Assembly (NCBI RefSeq): GCF_001514215.1
Contig: NZ_KQ948860.1
Coordinates: forward strand, 80,740-144,739
Source of the DNA: Streptomyces bungoensis
GTDB lineage: Bacteria; Actinomycetota; Actinomycetes; Streptomycetales; Streptomycetaceae
Reading direction: 5' to 3'
Length of the DNA: 64,000 nucleotides
The notes beneath the pieces were generated by a model that saw only the letters and a program-made list of their open reading frames with translations, did not search any database and had not been told where the DNA came from. Positions 42,756 through 51,155 of the stretch are shown here, one piece after another; the stretch's first letter is position 1, and each line of letters opens with the position of its first letter. The position numbers and the translations under genes were made by a program.

Positions 42756-42923
42756 TCAGACGACGACCTTCTTGAGGGCGTCGCCGAGTGCCTCGGCCTC
42801 GTCAGGGGTCAGCTCGACCACGAGTCGACCGCCGCCTTCGAGCGGAACGCGCATGACGATGCCCCGCCCCTCCTTGGTCACCTCGAGCGGGCCATCACCC
42901 GTCCGCGGCTTCATGGCCGCCAT
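42756..42923 (-). CDS. DUF3117 family small protein
   Basis: A 55-residue protein, MAAMKPRTGDGPLEVTKEG through DEAEALGDALKKVVV. It matches the highly conserved actinobacterial DUF3117 family (Rv1211-like), of unknown function. ATG 42923 is the family start. It probably forms a small beta-alpha fold. Its neighbours Tag and FolP2 are also near neighbours in mycobacteria. Confidence 0.9.
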   Translation of the reverse strand: MAAMKPRTGDGPLEVTKEGRGIVMRVPLEGGGRLVVELTPDEAEALGDALKKVVV

Positions 42924-43293
42924 GCTCGTTCCCCTTCCTGAAACCAGGCTCACCGTCTGCCGACAGCCCTAGGGCACCCCGCGGCCCGGACGGACACGCG
43001 ACACCGGCATCGAACACATTGCTTCCAAGCCATTATCCCGCATGCCAGGACCCGATGACCAACATCAGAAGGCATCGCTTGGGCAACGCGCGCGAGCAAA
43101 ACCACTCAATTCGGCGATGTGACTGCGATACTGCGCCCCCGCACCGACCCGCACGCCATGTCGCCGCTCCGGTTTTCTTTGACGCAGGTCACACGTCGGG
43201 TGCGGCCCACCGGCCGCGATCTCCGCCATGCTGTCCTTCAGACAGCGGCGTACCGAGCGGTACGTCACCAGCCGTGACACCGGAGGGGATTCC
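42924..43293. other. 370-bp divergent intergenic region before the enoyl-CoA hydratase gene
   Basis: This gap separates DUF3117 and the hydratase. TTGACG at 43179-43184 could be a -35 for the plus-strand gene, but no convincing -10 follows. A less GC-rich patch near 43015-43130 may hold the minus-strand promoter. No small gene is supported. Confidence 0.4.
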
Positions 43294-44097
43294 ATGGCCG
43301 ACACCGTGCTCTACGAGGTGAGCGACGGACTCGCGACGATCACGCTGAACCGCCCCGAGGCGATGAACGCGCTGAACATCGCGACGAAGGCCGCTCTCCG
43401 GGAGGCGGCCGAGGCCGCGGCCGGGGACACCGCCGTACGGGCGATCCTGCTGACCGCCGCCGGTGAGCGGGCGTTCTGCGTGGGCCAGGACCTGAAGGAG
43501 CACATCGGCCTGCTGGCGGCGGACCGCGAGACGGGCTCCGGGCAGACGATGAGCACGGTCCGGGAGCACTACAACCCGATCGTGCGGGCGCTGACCGGGG
43601 CGGCGAAGCCGGTGGTCGCCGGGGTGAACGGGGTCGCGGCCGGCGCCGGCTTCGGTTTCGCGCTCGCCGCGGACTACCGGGTGGTGGCCGACACGGCGGC
43701 CTTCAACACCTCCTTCGCGGGCGTCGCGCTCACCGCCGACTCCGGCATCTCCTGGACGCTGCCCCGGGTGATCGGCCCGGGCCGCGCCGCCGACCTGCTG
43801 CTCTTCCCCCGCAGCATCAGCGCGCAGGACGCGCTGGAGCTGGGGATCGCCAACCGGGTGGTGCCGGCCGCCGAGCTGCGCGCCGAGGCGGAGAAGGTGG
43901 CGCGGGCCCTGGCCGAGGGGCCGACGGTGGCCTACGCGGCGCTGAAGGAGTCGATGGCCTACGGGCTGACGCACTCCCTCGCCGAGACCCTGGAGAAGGA
44001 GGACGAGCTCCAGACCCGGGCCGGGCAGTCCGAGGACCACACGATCGCCGTGCAGGCCTTCGTCGGCAAGGAGAAGCCGAAGTACCTGGGCCGCTGA
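43294..44097 (+). CDS. Enoyl-CoA hydratase/isomerase family protein (PaaG-like)
   Basis: A 267-residue crotonase-fold enzyme. LNRPEAMNALN and GERAFCVGQDLKEH form the CoA/oxyanion region, KPVVAGVNGVAAGAGFGFALAADYRVVAD the second oxyanion turn, and FAGVALTADSGISWTLPRVIG the active-site loop. The Asp in ALTADSG, with no matching Glu nearby, resembles PaaG-type isomerases of phenylacetate catabolism rather than classical hydratases. ATG 43294 has GGAGGGG upstream. It is cytoplasmic and acts in acyl-CoA metabolism. No partner gene is adjacent. Confidence 0.85.
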   Translation: MADTVLYEVSDGLATITLNRPEAMNALNIATKAALREAAEAAAGDTAVRAILLTAAGERAFCVGQDLKEHIGLLAADRETGSGQTMSTVREHYNPIVRALTGAAKPVVAGVNGVAAGAGFGFALAADYRVVADTAAFNTSFAGVALTADSGISWTLPRVIGPGRAADLLLFPRSISAQDALELGIANRVVPAAELRAEAEKVARALAEGPTVAYAALKESMAYGLTHSLAETLEKEDELQTRAGQSEDHTIAVQAFVGKEKPKYLGR

Positions 44098-44116
44098 CGC
44101 CGGGGTCCCGCGCCCC

Positions 44117-44704
44117 TCACGGGGTGCTTCTCGCCGCGCAGGCCTCCAGGTGGTCGTCGACCAGGCCGCAGGCCTGCATCAGGGCGTACGCCGTCGTGGG
44201 GCCGACGAACCGGAGGCCCCGCCGCTTCAGGGCCTTGGACAGGGCCGTGGACTCCGGGGTGACCGCGGGGACGTCGGCGAGCGTCCTCGGGGCGGTCCGG
44301 CCGGCCGGGTCGGGGGCGTGGGACCAGACCAGGTCGTCCAGCTCGCCCTCCGCCCAGCCGGCGAGTACGCGCGCGTTGGCGAGCGTCGCGTCGACCTTCG
44401 CGCGGTTGCGGATGATGCCGGCGTCGGCGAGCAGCCGCTCGCGGTCCTCGTCGGAGAAGGCGGCGACCTTCTCGATCCGGAAGTCCGCGAAGGCGGCGCG
44501 GAAGCCGGCGCGGCGGCGCAGGATCGTGATCCAGGACAGGCCGGACTGGAAGGCCTCCAGGCTGATCCGCTCGAAGAGGGCGTCGTCGCCGTGGACCGGG
44601 CGGCCCCACTCCTCGTCGTGGTACGCCACGTAGTCCTCGGTGGACAGGGCCCACGGGCAGCGCAGCACGCCGTCGGGCCCGGCGAGGGCGGCTCCGGCGC
44701 TCAT
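44117..44704 (-). CDS. tag: DNA-3-methyladenine glycosylase I (Tag)
   Basis: A 195-residue base-excision repair enzyme. LRCPWALSTEDYVAYHDEEWGRPVHGDDALFERISLEAFQSGLSW is the Tag N-terminus with base-binding Glu and Trp, and FVGPTTAYALMQACGLVDDHLEAC closes the fold. Cys and His residues at both ends fit the zinc snap of Tag. It excises 3-methyladenine from alkylated DNA. Its ATG overlaps the stop of the DivIVA-like gene (ATGA). It resembles Rv1210. Confidence 0.93.
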   Translation of the reverse strand: MSAGAALAGPDGVLRCPWALSTEDYVAYHDEEWGRPVHGDDALFERISLEAFQSGLSWITILRRRAGFRAAFADFRIEKVAAFSDEDRERLLADAGIIRNRAKVDATLANARVLAGWAEGELDDLVWSHAPDPAGRTAPRTLADVPAVTPESTALSKALKRRGLRFVGPTTAYALMQACGLVDDHLEACAARSTP

Positions 44705-45051
44705 CTCTGCTCCCCCTCCTGGTGCCGGTCCTGCCGCGCGTGCGCGGCGGCCCGGGCGCCGGCCAGGGCCGACTCCAGGTCGGCGATCCGGGCGTCGCGC
44801 TCGGCGAGTTCGGCGGCGAGCCGGCCGAGCGCGTCGTCCACGTCCGCCATGCGGTAGCCGCGCGGGGTGACGGGGAAGCGCAGGGACTCCACGTCCGCCC
44901 TGCCGACCGGGCGGTCCGGGGGCAGCGGGTCCCGCAGCCGCTCCGGAGCCGCCTCCGGCAGCGGGCCGCGCTCTCCGCCGCTCACCACGGCGAGTGTCAC
45001 CGCGGCCACCACGACGGCGAGAGCGACGACCAGGAACAAGAACATCACCAT
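44701..45051 (-). CDS. Small membrane protein with a DivIVA-like motif
   Basis: A 116-residue protein. The N-terminal membrane helix MVMFLFLVVALAVVVAAVTLAVVSG is followed by a Pro-rich linker. LRFPVTPRGYRMADVDDALGRLAAELAERDARIADLE then matches the DivIVA N-terminal motif and coiled coil. It may localise to cell poles or septa. ATG 45051 starts the helix; ATG 45045 is an alternative. Its stop overlaps the tag start (ATGA). It resembles Rv1209. Confidence 0.8.
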   Translation of the reverse strand: MVMFLFLVVALAVVVAAVTLAVVSGGERGPLPEAAPERLRDPLPPDRPVGRADVESLRFPVTPRGYRMADVDDALGRLAAELAERDARIADLESALAGARAAAHARQDRHQEGEQR

Positions 45052-45188
45052 TGCCAGAGGTCCCCACGCTCGGTACCGGACGCTGTGCCGGACGCTGAAT
45101 CTGTCAGGGTCCGATCGTGCCATGCGAGTCTGACAGTTAGGGTCGCAGGCGGCCGCGGTGCGGGACGTTCGAGGAGAGGTCACAGGGG

Positions 45189-46049
45189 ATGCTCAGGCTG
45201 GGCAGGCGGGAATTCGGGCCGCACGAGCCGGTGGTCATGGCGATCGTGAACCGGACCCCCGACTCCTTCTACGACCGGGGCGCCACGTTCCGTGACGAGC
45301 CCGCCCTCGCGCGTGTGGAGCAGGCGGTGGCCGAGGGGGCGGCGATCGTCGACATCGGCGGCGTGAAGGCCGGGCCGGGCGAGGAGGTCACGGCCGAGGA
45401 GGAGGCGCGGCGGACGGTGGGGTTCGTCGCGGAGGTGCGGCGGCGGTTCCCCGACGTGGTCATCAGCGTGGACACCTGGCGGGCCGAGGTCGGCGCGGCG
45501 GTGTGCGAGGCGGGCGCGGACCTGCTGAACGACGCGTGGGGCGGGGTCGACCCCGGCCTCGCGGAGGTCGCCGCGCGGTACGGGGCGGGGCTGGTGTGCA
45601 CGCACGCCGGGGGCGCGCAGCCGCGGACGCGGCCGCACCGGGTGGCGTACGACGACGTCATGGCCGACATCCTGGCGGTGACCGTGGGGCTGGCCGAGCG
45701 GGCGGTGGCCCTGGGGGTGCCGCGCGAGTCGGTGCTGATCGATCCCGGGCACGACTTCGGGAAGAACACGCGGCACAGCCTGGAGGCGACGCGGCGGCTG
45801 GACGAGATGGTCGCGACCGGGTGGCCGGTGCTGGTGTCGCTGTCCAACAAGGACTTCGTCGGCGAGACGCTGGACCGGCCGGTGAAGGAGCGGCTGATCG
45901 GGACGCTGGCGACCACGGCGGTGTCGGCGTGGCTGGGGGCGCGGGTGTACCGGGTGCACGAGGTCGCCGAGACCCGGCAGGTGCTGGAGATGGTGGCGTC
46001 CATCGCGGGGCACCGGGCTCCCGCCGTGGCCCGGCGGGGTCTGGCGTAG
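45189..46049 (+). CDS. folP2: FolP2-type dihydropteroate synthase-like protein
   Basis: A 286-residue TIM-barrel protein of the dihydropteroate synthase family. The strand-1 motif reads AIVNRTPDSFYDRGATF, and IDPGHDFGKNTRHSLE and SNKDFVGETLDRPVKERLIGT are conserved. Where functional enzymes have DxGGESTRPG, this protein has DIGGVKAGPGEEV, so the pterin/PABA loop is altered. Mycobacterial FolP2 (Rv1207) is a comparable paralogue reported to lack synthase activity. The true role is therefore uncertain. ATG 45189 follows GAGGAGAGG. It is divergent from the DivIVA-like gene. Confidence 0.85.
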   Translation: MLRLGRREFGPHEPVVMAIVNRTPDSFYDRGATFRDEPALARVEQAVAEGAAIVDIGGVKAGPGEEVTAEEEARRTVGFVAEVRRRFPDVVISVDTWRAEVGAAVCEAGADLLNDAWGGVDPGLAEVAARYGAGLVCTHAGGAQPRTRPHRVAYDDVMADILAVTVGLAERAVALGVPRESVLIDPGHDFGKNTRHSLEATRRLDEMVATGWPVLVSLSNKDFVGETLDRPVKERLIGTLATTAVSAWLGARVYRVHEVAETRQVLEMVASIAGHRAPAVARRGLA

Positions 46050-46078
46050 GTACCAGGGGGCCGCGCCCCGCTGGTACC
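46049..46078. terminator. Terminator between folP2 and the LOG gene
   Basis: GGTACCAGGGGGC and its near-complement GCCCCGCTGGTACC form a hairpin with one mismatch and a short loop, immediately after the folP2 stop and 12 bases before the convergent LOG stop. Confidence 0.7.
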
Positions 46079-46090
46079 CCGCGTGACGCG

Positions 46091-46849
46091 CTAGCGGCCC
46101 GCCTCCTTCGACACCAGGGCCACCGCCTCCTCGACCTCGTCGGTGACGTGGAAGAGCAGGAGGTCCTTCTCGGCCGCCTTGCCCTGGGCCACCAGCGTGT
46201 TCTTCAGCCAGGACACCAGGCCGCCCCAGTACTCGGTGCCGAAGAGGACGATCGGGAAGCGGGTGACCTTCTGGGTCTGGACGAGGGTGAGCGCCTCGAA
46301 GAGCTCGTCGAGGGTGCCGAGACCGCCGGGGAGCACCACGAAGCCCTGCGCGTACTTCACGAACATCATCTTGCGGACGAAGAAGTAGCGGAAGTTCAGC
46401 CCGATGTCGACGTAGGGGTTGAGCCCCTGCTCGAAGGGCAGTTCGATGCCGAGGCCGACGGAGACGCCGCCCGCCTCGCACGCGCCCCGGTTGGCCGCCT
46501 CCATCGCGCCCGGGCCGCCCCCGGTGATCACCGCCCAGCCGGCCTCCACCAGGCCCCGCCCGAGCCGCATGCCCGCGTCGTACTCGGCCGAGTCCACCGG
46601 CGTGCGCGCCGAGCCGAAGACGCTGATCGCGGGCGGGAGTTCGGCCAGCGTGCCGAAGCCCTCGATGAACTCCGACTGGATCCGCAGGACCCGCCAGGGG
46701 TCGGTGTGGACCCAGTCCGTGGGCGCCCGCTCGTCCAGCAGGCGCTGGTCGGTCGTGCTGGCGGTCACCTGGCCCCGCCGCCGGAGGACCGGTCCGAGCC
46801 GCTGCTCGTCCGGCGGCTGCTTCTTCCCCTCGGGGTTGCCGGTCGCCAT
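46091..46849 (-). CDS. LOG family (TIGR00730) Rossmann-fold protein
   Basis: A 252-residue nucleotide-binding protein. It has the LOG signatures VITGGGPGAMEAANRGA and LPGGLGTLDELFEALT (PGGxGTxxE), the signature of cytokinin-activating phosphoribohydrolases and related nucleotide hydrolases. It would release a base from a nucleoside monophosphate, with the exact substrate unknown. ATG 46849 is clear. It resembles Rv1205 and is followed in the same direction by folP2-facing sequence; dapE lies 107 bp upstream on the same strand. Confidence 0.92.
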   Translation of the reverse strand: MATGNPEGKKQPPDEQRLGPVLRRRGQVTASTTDQRLLDERAPTDWVHTDPWRVLRIQSEFIEGFGTLAELPPAISVFGSARTPVDSAEYDAGMRLGRGLVEAGWAVITGGGPGAMEAANRGACEAGGVSVGLGIELPFEQGLNPYVDIGLNFRYFFVRKMMFVKYAQGFVVLPGGLGTLDELFEALTLVQTQKVTRFPIVLFGTEYWGGLVSWLKNTLVAQGKAAEKDLLLFHVTDEVEEAVALVSKEAGR

Positions 46850-46956
46850 GTGCGCTCCCTCCGCTTGCCGGTAGTTCGAATCTCAGCGTAGATCCACGCC
46901 GGTTACGGAGGGGGGACGTGCGCGTGTCCGGCGTGCGGTGCCGCGCGCGGTCCGGG

Positions 46957-48036
46957 CTACGCGGTGAGCCAGCGGCGCAGCCGCTCCTCGCCCGCCAGGA
47001 TCTTCGCCACCTCGACGCGCTCGTCCCGCTTGTGGGCCAAGTGCGGGTTCCCGGGGCCGTAGTTGACGGCGGGCACGCCGAGCGCGGAGAAGCGGGAGAC
47101 GTCCGTCCAGCCGTACTTGGGCTGCGGAGTGCCGCCCACCGCCTCGATGAAGGCCGCCGCGGCCGGGTGGGAGAGGCCGGGCAGCGCGCCGGGGCTGTGG
47201 TCGTCGACGGTGAACTCCGCGACCCCGCAGTCGGCGAAGACCTCGCGGACGTGCGCGATCGCCTCCTCCTCGGAGCGGTCGGGGGCGTAGCGGAAGTTGA
47301 CGGTGACCACGCACGCGTCGGGGATGACGTTGCCCGCCACTCCCCCGCTGATGCCGACCGCGTTCAGGCCCTCGCGGTACTCCAGGCCGTCGATGACCGG
47401 CCACCGGGGCTCGTAGGAGGCGAGCCGGGCCAGGACGGGGGCGGCCGCGTGGATGGCGTTGGAGCCCATCCAGCCGCGCGCGGAGTGCGCCCGTTCGCCC
47501 GTGGTGGTCAGCAGCACCCGCAGCGTGCCCTGGCAGCCGCCCTCGACCTGGCCGTCGGAGGGCTCGAGCAGGACCGCGAAGTCGCCCTCCAGCCACTCGG
47601 GATGGGTCTCGGCGACGTGCTTGAGGCCGTTGAGGTCGGCGGCGACCTCCTCGTTGTCGTAGAACACGAAGGTCAGGTCGCGGTTGGGGGCGGGGACCGT
47701 GGCCGCGATGCGCAGCTGCACGGCCACGCCCGACTTCATGTCGCAGGTGCCGCAGCCCCACAGCACGCCGTCCTCGTCCAGCCGGGAGGGCACGTTGCCG
47801 GCGATCGGCACCGTGTCGATGTGGCCGGCCAGGACGACCCGCTCGCCACGGCCCAGGTTCGTCCGGGCGACCACGTTGTTGCCGTACCGGTCCACCGTGA
47901 GGTGCGGCAGGGCGCGCAGCGCGGTCTCGATCGCGTCCGCGAGCGGCTTCTCGCCGCCGCTCTCGGAGGGGAAGTCCACGAGCCGCGCGGTGAGCGCGGC
48001 CGCGTCGAGCGTGAGGTCAAGGGAGGTGTCGGCCAT
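46957..48036 (-). CDS. dapE: Succinyl-diaminopimelate desuccinylase DapE
   Basis: A 359-residue M20 metallopeptidase family enzyme. VLAGHIDTVPIAG supplies the first metal His and Asp, CGTCDMKSG the bridging Asp, and VFYDNEEV the catalytic and metal Glu residues. A dimerisation domain lies between about residues 175 and 290. It hydrolyses N-succinyl-LL-diaminopimelate in lysine and peptidoglycan synthesis. ATG 48036 is clear. It acts in the same pathway as the DapC enzyme encoded nearby, and resembles Rv1202. Confidence 0.93.
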   Translation of the reverse strand: MADTSLDLTLDAAALTARLVDFPSESGGEKPLADAIETALRALPHLTVDRYGNNVVARTNLGRGERVVLAGHIDTVPIAGNVPSRLDEDGVLWGCGTCDMKSGVAVQLRIAATVPAPNRDLTFVFYDNEEVAADLNGLKHVAETHPEWLEGDFAVLLEPSDGQVEGGCQGTLRVLLTTTGERAHSARGWMGSNAIHAAAPVLARLASYEPRWPVIDGLEYREGLNAVGISGGVAGNVIPDACVVTVNFRYAPDRSEEEAIAHVREVFADCGVAEFTVDDHSPGALPGLSHPAAAAFIEAVGGTPQPKYGWTDVSRFSALGVPAVNYGPGNPHLAHKRDERVEVAKILAGEERLRRWLTA

Positions 48037-48131
48037 GGACCGACCCTAACGCCCCGTTCGCGACCGGATCGTTCCGCGACGCTCGCCACACTCCGGGCGT
48101 CTGTGCGGGTGCCCTCCAGTACCTTGTACGC

Positions 48132-49127
48132 GTGCCTGAGCCGTCCCCCATCCGTCCCGAGCGCCGCGGCCGCCTCCTGCGTTTCGGCGCGGCCCTGTTG
48201 GTCCTGTGCGGTGTCGCCGCCTACCTCGTGGTGCAGTACGTCACCGGAGGCGGTGGTGCCCGGGGGTGCAAGGTGGTCGCGGGCACGGGTGAGGCGGCTT
48301 CGTCGTACGAGTTCACGCCCGAGCAGGCGGAGAACGCGGCGACCATCGCCGCCGTCGGCACCGGGCGGGGCATGCCCGAGCGTGCGGTGACCATCGCGCT
48401 GGCGACCGCGCTGCAGGAGTCGGGGCTGCGCAACATCGGGCACGGCGACCGCGATTCGCTGGGCCTGTTCCAGCAACGGCCCTCGCAGGGCTGGGGCACG
48501 GAGCGGCAGATCATGGACCCGGCGTACGCGGCGGGCATCTTCTACGCGCACCTGGCGAGGGTGCCGGACTACCGGGGGCTGCCGCTGACGGTGGCCGCGC
48601 AGCGGGTGCAGCGCAGCGGCTACCCGGAGGCGTACGCCAAGCACGAACCGGACGCCGCGCTGCTCGCCGCCGCCCTGACCGGGCACACGGCGGCCTCGCT
48701 GACCTGTGACGGGCGTCCGGAGCGGACCGCCGCGGCGACCGGTCCCGACGCGGTACGGGCCGCGCTGGTGCGGGACTTCGGCCGGGACGCGCTGCAGGAG
48801 ACCGGCGCCGAGGTGGGCGGTGCCCAGGTGCCGTCGCCGTCGCCGTCCCCGAGCGTGACCGCGACCGCGCGCGGGCGGACCGTGACCGTGCCGGTGACGG
48901 AGGGCGCGAAGCGGGACGGGACCGGGCGCGGCGAGCGGGAGCGGGGCTGGCAGCTGGCGCACTGGGCGGTGGCCAACTCCTCGGCGCTGCACATCCAGCG
49001 GGTGTCGTACGCGGGCCGGGAGTGGACGGCGGGCAGCGGCGGCGACGAGTGGCGCACGGTCCGTCCGGAGGGGGCCGCGGGCGCGCAGAGGTCCGCCGGG
49101 GCGGTCCGCATCGTGACCGGACAGTAG
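48132..49127 (+). CDS. Membrane-anchored protein with a lysozyme-like (SLT-type) fold
   Basis: A 331-residue protein. The N-terminal anchor LLRFGAALLVLCGVAAYLVVQYV is followed by an extracytoplasmic domain with TIALATALQESGLRNIGHGDRDSLGLFQQRPSQGWGTERQIMDP. The E-S-G-L and G-L-F-Q motifs resemble transglycosylase-type lysozyme folds, with Glu in ALQESG as candidate catalytic acid. It is often annotated only as hypothetical in Streptomyces. The C-terminal third is low-complexity. GTG 48132 has no clear ribosome site and may be leaderless. It is divergent from dapE. Confidence 0.7.
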   Translation: MPEPSPIRPERRGRLLRFGAALLVLCGVAAYLVVQYVTGGGGARGCKVVAGTGEAASSYEFTPEQAENAATIAAVGTGRGMPERAVTIALATALQESGLRNIGHGDRDSLGLFQQRPSQGWGTERQIMDPAYAAGIFYAHLARVPDYRGLPLTVAAQRVQRSGYPEAYAKHEPDAALLAAALTGHTAASLTCDGRPERTAAATGPDAVRAALVRDFGRDALQETGAEVGGAQVPSPSPSPSVTATARGRTVTVPVTEGAKRDGTGRGERERGWQLAHWAVANSSALHIQRVSYAGREWTAGSGGDEWRTVRPEGAAGAQRSAGAVRIVTGQ

Positions 49128-49403
49128 TACGGCGCCTCACCCGGCCGGGTTGTGCGCGGCGGCGCGGGGCGCACCGACCGACGTATGACCACACGATCTG
49201 CGAACCCCTTGGAAGGCAAGGGCGGGAAGGATTCTGCGGGCCGTCACGACGGGCGCCGTTTGCCCGTTTTTATCCACAACCGATAATGCGACGCGTTATC
49301 CATTCTTTACCTGGGGCGTCCGCAACCTTCGCCGGTCTCGAGCGGTAGTCACTGCGTCCGACGCACGGACACCACACCGTTCTCTCCCGTCGAATGGAGC
49401 ATC

Positions 49404-49850
49404 ATGTCCCTCCCCCTGACCCGCCGGATCGCCCGTGCCGCGCTGATCGTCGCAGCAGGAGCGGCCGCCGGGGTCGGTGCGGCCGGCTCTGCCGGCGCGG
49501 CCACGAGCCTGCCGGCCACCCCGAACGTGGGCGGTCTGACCGCTCTGGACGGAGCCCAGGTCGGCTCCACCGTCGACGGTGCGGCGCAGAGCGCCACCGG
49601 GCTCGCGGGCGAGGCCGGCGGCAAGGTGGTCAAGCAGGCGGTGCCCGCCGCGGGCAAGGCCGGCGGCAGCGCCGTGAAGAAGGCGGCGCCGGCCGCGCAG
49701 GGCGCCGCGGGCGCCGCCGCCGGTGCGGCGGGCAGCGTCCTCGGCGAGACCGCCTCCACCGCGACGAAGGGCGGCCTGCCCACCGGCTCCCTGGGCAAGG
49801 GCGGGCTGCCCACGACGTCCGTTCCGGCGCAGCTGCCGCTGGGCGGCTGA
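49404..49850 (+). CDS. Small secreted Ala/Gly-rich protein
   Basis: A 148-residue exported protein. The signal peptide RRIARAALIVAAGAAAGVGAAGSAGA probably ends at AGA|ATS. The mature chain has few charged residues and repeats GAAGAAAGAAG and KGGLPTGSLGKGGLPTTS. No enzyme motif is present; such proteins are often annotated ATP-binding without support. ATG 49404 follows TGGAGC. The 276-bp gap upstream is AT-richer and contains a TTATCCACA site (49270-49278). A strong terminator follows. Confidence 0.75.
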   Translation: MSLPLTRRIARAALIVAAGAAAGVGAAGSAGAATSLPATPNVGGLTALDGAQVGSTVDGAAQSATGLAGEAGGKVVKQAVPAAGKAGGSAVKKAAPAAQGAAGAAAGAAGSVLGETASTATKGGLPTGSLGKGGLPTTSVPAQLPLGG

Positions 49851-49872
49851 GGTCCGCCGCCGCACTGACGCC

Positions 49873-49908
49873 GAAGGGGTCCGGGGAGTGCTCTCCCCGG
49901 ACCCCTTC
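49873..49908. terminator. Terminator after the small secreted protein gene
   Basis: A perfect 16-bp stem (49873-49888 with 49893-49908) with a 4-nt loop ends in CCTTC. It separates convergent genes. Confidence 0.9.
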
Positions 49909-49944
49909 ACCGTGTTCCGGACCCCGCCGTGGCCCGCGCGGCCG

Positions 49945-51036
49945 TCACAGCCGGGCGACCGCCGCCCGGACGCGCTCGTCCGTCGCCGTCAGGGCCACGC
50001 GCACGAACCGCTCGCCGGCCTCGCCGTAGAAGTCGCCGGGGGCCACCAGGATGCCCAGCCCGGCCAGGTGGGCGACCGTGTCCCAGCAGGACTCACCCCG
50101 GGTGGCCCACAGGTAGAGGCTGGCCTCGCTGTGCTCGATGCGGAAGCCGTGGCCGAGGAGCGCCTCGCGCAGCAGCGCGCGGCGGGCGGCGTAGCGCTCG
50201 CGCTGGACGCGGACGTGCTCGTCGTCGCCCAGGGCCGCCACCACGGCCGCCTGCGTCGGCGCGGAGGTCATCATGCCGCCGTGCTTGCGGATCTCCAGCA
50301 GGGGGCCCAGGACGGCCGGGTCGCCCGCCACGAAGGCCGCGCGGTAGCCGGCCAGGTTCGACCGCTTGGAGAGGCTGTGGACGGCCAGGATGCCGTCGTG
50401 GGAGCCGCCGTTGACGTCCGGGTGCAGCACCGAGACCGGGTCGGCCTCCCAGCCCAGCTCCAGGTAGCACTCGTCGGAGACGAGGAGCACGCCGTGGGCG
50501 CGGGCCCAGGCGACGATCTCCGTCAGCTCGTCCTTGGCCAGGACCCTGCCCGTCGGGTTCGACGGCGAGTTCAGCCAGAGCAGTCTCAGGTTCGCCGGGT
50601 CCAGCTCGCGCGGGTCGTCGTAGGCCTGGTGGCCGGCGCGGGCGAGGCGGGCGCCGACCTCGTACGTCGGGTAGGCCAGGCGCGGGTAGGCCACCGTGTC
50701 GCCGGGGCCGAGGCCGAGCTGGGTCGGCAGCCAGGCGACCAGTTCCTTGGAGCCGACCACCGGCAGGACGTGGCGGTGGGTGACCCCGCGGGCGCCCAGG
50801 CGACGCTCGAGCCAGCCGGTGATCGCGTCGCGCAGCGCCGGGGTGCCCCAGACCGTCGGGTAGCCCGGCGAGTCGGCCGCGTCGACCAGGGCCTTCTGGA
50901 TGAGTTCCGGGACCGGGTCGACGGGGGTGCCGACGGACAGGTCGACGATGCCGTCCGGGTGCGCGGCGGCCGTCTGCTTGTAGGGCTCCAGCTTGTCCCA
51001 GGGGAAGGTGGGGAGCCGGTCGGAGACTGCGGACAC
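49945..51036 (-). CDS. dapC: N-succinyldiaminopimelate aminotransferase DapC
   Basis: A 363-residue fold-type I PLP aminotransferase. VVGSKELVAWLP, NSPSNPTGRVL, VSDECYLELGW and the PLP lysine in HSLSKRSNLAGYR are all present. It transfers an amino group in the succinylase branch of lysine/DAP synthesis, acting before DapE; some family members also aminate prephenate. The start is GTG 51036. FdxC lies immediately upstream, the same pair as Rv1177/Rv1178, but a strong hairpin separates the two genes here. Confidence 0.9.
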   Translation of the reverse strand: MSAVSDRLPTFPWDKLEPYKQTAAAHPDGIVDLSVGTPVDPVPELIQKALVDAADSPGYPTVWGTPALRDAITGWLERRLGARGVTHRHVLPVVGSKELVAWLPTQLGLGPGDTVAYPRLAYPTYEVGARLARAGHQAYDDPRELDPANLRLLWLNSPSNPTGRVLAKDELTEIVAWARAHGVLLVSDECYLELGWEADPVSVLHPDVNGGSHDGILAVHSLSKRSNLAGYRAAFVAGDPAVLGPLLEIRKHGGMMTSAPTQAAVVAALGDDEHVRVQRERYAARRALLREALLGHGFRIEHSEASLYLWATRGESCWDTVAHLAGLGILVAPGDFYGEAGERFVRVALTATDERVRAAVARL

Positions 51037-51069
51037 GGGGATCTCGCTCGCTTTCGTCGGTACGGCGAA

Positions 51070-51125
51070 CGCCTCGGTCCCGTACGGCGGTGATCCGGGT
51101 GACCGGGCCGTACGGGACCGAGGCG
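51070..51125. terminator. 19-bp hairpin between fdxC and dapC
   Basis: Arms 51070-51088 and 51107-51125 pair perfectly over 19 bp around an 18-nt loop. It starts 31 bases after the fdxC stop and ends 34 bases before dapC, so it could terminate most fdxC transcripts or act as a processing or attenuation point. Confidence 0.75.
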
Positions 51126-51155
51126 GCGCTGACAGGGCCTAGGCCGCGGCCGCGG

